Below, piece by piece: positions 62,157 through 64,000 of a stretch of DNA of 64,000 nt. The position numbers and the translations under genes were made by a program. Within the stretch, counting starts at the first letter, position 1. Every line of letters begins with the position of its first letter. Under the pieces are notes generated by a model that was not told the origin of the DNA, searched no databases, and worked only from the letters and a program-made list of their open reading frames with translations. The stretch spans positions 868,001 to 932,000 of the forward strand of contig NC_012483.1 in the NCBI RefSeq assembly GCF_000022565.1, read 5' to 3'. This DNA is from Acidobacterium capsulatum ATCC 51196 (GTDB taxonomy: Bacteria; Acidobacteriota; Terriglobia; Terriglobales; Acidobacteriaceae).

Positions 62157-63593
62157 TCACGCCGGCGTCAGCTTCATCAGTCCGCCATGCGGCAGGTCTT
62201 CCACGCGAATCCTGCGCCGCGCGCCAAAGATCGCAGTCACGGCCTCGGCGGCCTGGTAGCCGCTGCGCACGGCGCCTTCCATGGTTGCGGGCCATCCGGT
62301 CGCGGTCCAGTCTCCGGCGAGCACCATGCGCGGCCACGGGCTCTCCGCGCCGGGCCGCACGGCGTCGAGCCCCGGTCGCACCGAATACGTGGCCCGCACT
62401 TCTTTCACCACCGCAGCCTTCACCAGCGTGGCCTCGCGCATGGCAGGAAAGAACCGCCCCAGCTCGGCCACGGCCAGATCCACAATCTCCTGCCGCTGCA
62501 TGGGCACCAGCGCGCGCGAGGCGCTCACGACCAGCTCGATGTAGTGCTCGCCGCTCGCCCTGTGTTCCGGCTGCAGCGCCGATTTGTTGAAGAGCCACTG
62601 CACCGGCGAATCCAGCAGCACCGCATGCTCGAGCGGCGTGATTTCGCGGTCAAACCACAGATGAATGCCCGTGATGGGAGAGTGCTCAAAGGCCGCCAGT
62701 TTCGCGCCCAGCGTCTCTTTGCCCGGAGCGTCGGGCATCTGCGGCAGCAGCCTGGCCATGCCCTCAAAGGGCAGCGCCAGCACCACGGCATCGGCGTCAA
62801 AGGTCTCGTCCGCGCTCAGCACGCGCCAACGGTTTTCTGTTCCGCTGCAGGCAATGCTCTCCACGCTGGTGCGCAGCCGCACCTCGCCGCCGCGCGCCGT
62901 GATGTAGTCGATGGCATGCCCATACAGCTCGCTCAGCGGAATCGACGGAATCCCCATCTCCCCGGCGCGCGCCGACGACAGAAACGACTCGCGAAAAACC
63001 TTCGCCGCGTAATGCACCGAGATGCGCTCGGGGTCTTCATTGAGCGCGCTCACCAGCACCGGCTTCCAGAAGCGTTCAATCGCCCCATGCGTCTGCCCAT
63101 GCCGCGTGAGCCACGCGCCAAAGTTCTCGCCGGAATCCGGCGGCAAGCCCCACACAAACGCCAGCAGCCCGCGCGCAATCGCAATTTTGTCGGCCACGGT
63201 AAAGCACTTCGCCGCCAGAAACGACAGCGAGCTATGCATCGGCGCAGGCAGCCCCGTGGAGCGCAGCACGCTCTCGCGGCCGCCCGGCTCCACAAAGGTG
63301 AACTGGTTGTACCAGCGAATCGCATTGGGCACGCCCAGCCGCGCATACAAATCAATGAGGTTGGTGCAGCGGCCAATCAGCACATGCTGGCAGTTGTCGA
63401 TCACCTCACCGGTGCCCGGATGCTCATACGATGACGCGCGGCCACCCACGTAGGGCCGCCGCTCCAGCAGTTGCACGCGATAACCGGCGTCGGACAGCGC
63501 GCACGCCGCCGAGAGTCCGGCCAGGCCGCCGCCCACCACCACCACGTTCTTCTGCATTGGATTGGTCATCGATTCTGCCATCGCCGCGCTCAC
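62157..63593 (-). CDS. hpnE: hydroxysqualene dehydroxylase HpnE
   Basis: A 478-residue FAD-dependent amine-oxidase-type protein. N-terminal KNVVVVGGGLAGLSAACALS and GGRASSYEHPGTGEVIDNCQ match HpnE, which reduces hydroxysqualene to squalene in hopanoid synthesis. The C-terminal FAD site is LAGDWTATGWPATMEGAVRS. The start is probably GTG 63593, or ATG 63581, 63569 or 63557. It follows hpnD after 10 bp on the same strand, giving an hpnD-hpnE operon. Confidence 0.9.
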   Translation of the reverse strand: MSAAMAESMTNPMQKNVVVVGGGLAGLSAACALSDAGYRVQLLERRPYVGGRASSYEHPGTGEVIDNCQHVLIGRCTNLIDLYARLGVPNAIRWYNQFTFVEPGGRESVLRSTGLPAPMHSSLSFLAAKCFTVADKIAIARGLLAFVWGLPPDSGENFGAWLTRHGQTHGAIERFWKPVLVSALNEDPERISVHYAAKVFRESFLSSARAGEMGIPSIPLSELYGHAIDYITARGGEVRLRTSVESIACSGTENRWRVLSADETFDADAVVLALPFEGMARLLPQMPDAPGKETLGAKLAAFEHSPITGIHLWFDREITPLEHAVLLDSPVQWLFNKSALQPEHRASGEHYIELVVSASRALVPMQRQEIVDLAVAELGRFFPAMREATLVKAAVVKEVRATYSVRPGLDAVRPGAESPWPRMVLAGDWTATGWPATMEGAVRSGYQAAEAVTAIFGARRRIRVEDLPHGGLMKLTPA

Positions 63594-63603
63594 TGCGCCA
63601 TCC

Positions 63604-64000
63604 TCACCGGCCCGCTCCGCGCAGGCGGTTCCACAGCACGCCTGCCAGCCCGCGCGACAGAATCACCAGCTTCAGCGGAGTGCTTACGCTGATTCTTTCA
63701 GAGAAGACGTCATACTGCCGCGCCTCAATCTGCTCAAGCAGGCGATGATAAATCCCGATCAACACGCCCAGCGCCGGTCTTGCATCGGGCGAAATCAGCG
63801 GCAGCAGCGCATAGCCCGAGCGGTAATACTGCTGCGCGCGCGCGGCTTCTTTCTGGAGCAGAGCGCGCTGCCCGGCCGTGAGCTGCCGCCCGTCTTTGAG
63901 CGCGGCCAGTTCCTCCGCTGTGACGCCCGCCGCAGCCATGTCTTCCTGCGGCAGATAGATGCGCCCGCGCTCCACATCCTCACGCACGTCGCGCAGAATG
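63604..64000 (-). CDS. hpnD: presqualene diphosphate synthase HpnD, C-terminal part (runs off window)
   Basis: The visible 131 residues are the C-terminal end of a squalene/phytoene synthase family enzyme: ILRDVREDVERGRIYLPQED (second aspartate-rich region D-X-X-X-D) and the helical end QYYRSGYALLPLISPDARPA. Position directly before hpnE makes HpnD, which condenses two farnesyl diphosphates to presqualene diphosphate, the best name; HpnC is the alternative. The N-terminus lies outside the window. Confidence 0.88.
   Translation of the reverse strand, partial: ILRDVREDVERGRIYLPQEDMAAAGVTAEELAALKDGRQLTAGQRALLQKEAARAQQYYRSGYALLPLISPDARPALGVLIGIYHRLLEQIEARQYDVFSERISVSTPLKLVILSRGLAGVLWNRLRGAGR

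Overview
The window reads as chromosome of an acidobacterium of the Acidobacterium/Terriglobus/Granulicella type. This is inference from gene content: GC-rich coding sequence, an Oar-like TonB-dependent receptor with an N-terminal carboxypeptidase-regulatory domain, hopanoid genes (hpnK, hpnI, hpnE, hpnD), bacillithiol synthesis (bshA), an HspR-type heat-shock regulator and several small membrane-protein families common in Acidobacteriota. The window starts inside a membrane protein gene and ends inside hpnD.

Layout. 1-12.4 kb is mostly housekeeping: tRNA-Val, hpnK, bshA, a LytS-type histidine kinase, ribA, an electron-transfer module (membrane Fe-S oxidoreductase plus etfB-etfA), a sugar-mutarotase-like protein, a class II aldolase and a universal stress protein. 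12.4-15.3 kb is gene-poor. It holds a TetR regulator with twin operators controlling itself and a DUF4126 membrane protein, three copies of an unassigned palindromic operator, and an integrase fragment. 15.3-25.9 kb is a rhamnoside-utilisation locus: TonB-dependent receptor, GH78 and an IclR-type HTH protein on the minus strand, and a divergent GH106 enzyme. 26.2-36.1 kb is a complete type I-C CRISPR-Cas system with 24 repeats. Between cas3 and cas5 sit a 66-codon ORF and, on the opposite strand, a lone degenerate CRISPR repeat followed by a second hairpin. This looks like a Cascade-guiding regulatory RNA (CreA/CreR-like) and is the most unusual feature of the window.

36.4-38.8 kb is a mobile-element and toxin remnant: the 3' end of a group II intron reverse transcriptase fused to the 3' end of an RHS gene with a variable tip, followed by a coupled small membrane protein (candidate toxin and immunity pair). 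39.2-43 kb is a sugar module (MFS symporter, LacI regulator, ROK kinase). 43.6-48.4 kb holds a D,D-carboxypeptidase, tRNA-Gly, a short DUF3309 gene, a uracil-DNA glycosylase and an aldose-epimerase lipoprotein. 48.7-55.9 kb carries a split heat-shock set: dnaK (with a HAIR-like operator), a Nei-type glycosylase next to dnaJ, and hspR downstream. 55.9-64 kb has hpnI, a flavoprotein, an M24 peptidase, two small membrane proteins and hpnE-hpnD.

Intergenic DNA from about 38.8 kb onward is crowded with repeat families: a 27-bp REP-like palindrome, a large inverted-repeat element of about 165-205 bp with half copies, 7-mer and 8-mer tandem arrays (the 8-mers arranged as inverted pairs), and a 15-bp triplet repeat upstream of two unrelated genes. 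All functional statements are from sequence reading; no database search was run.
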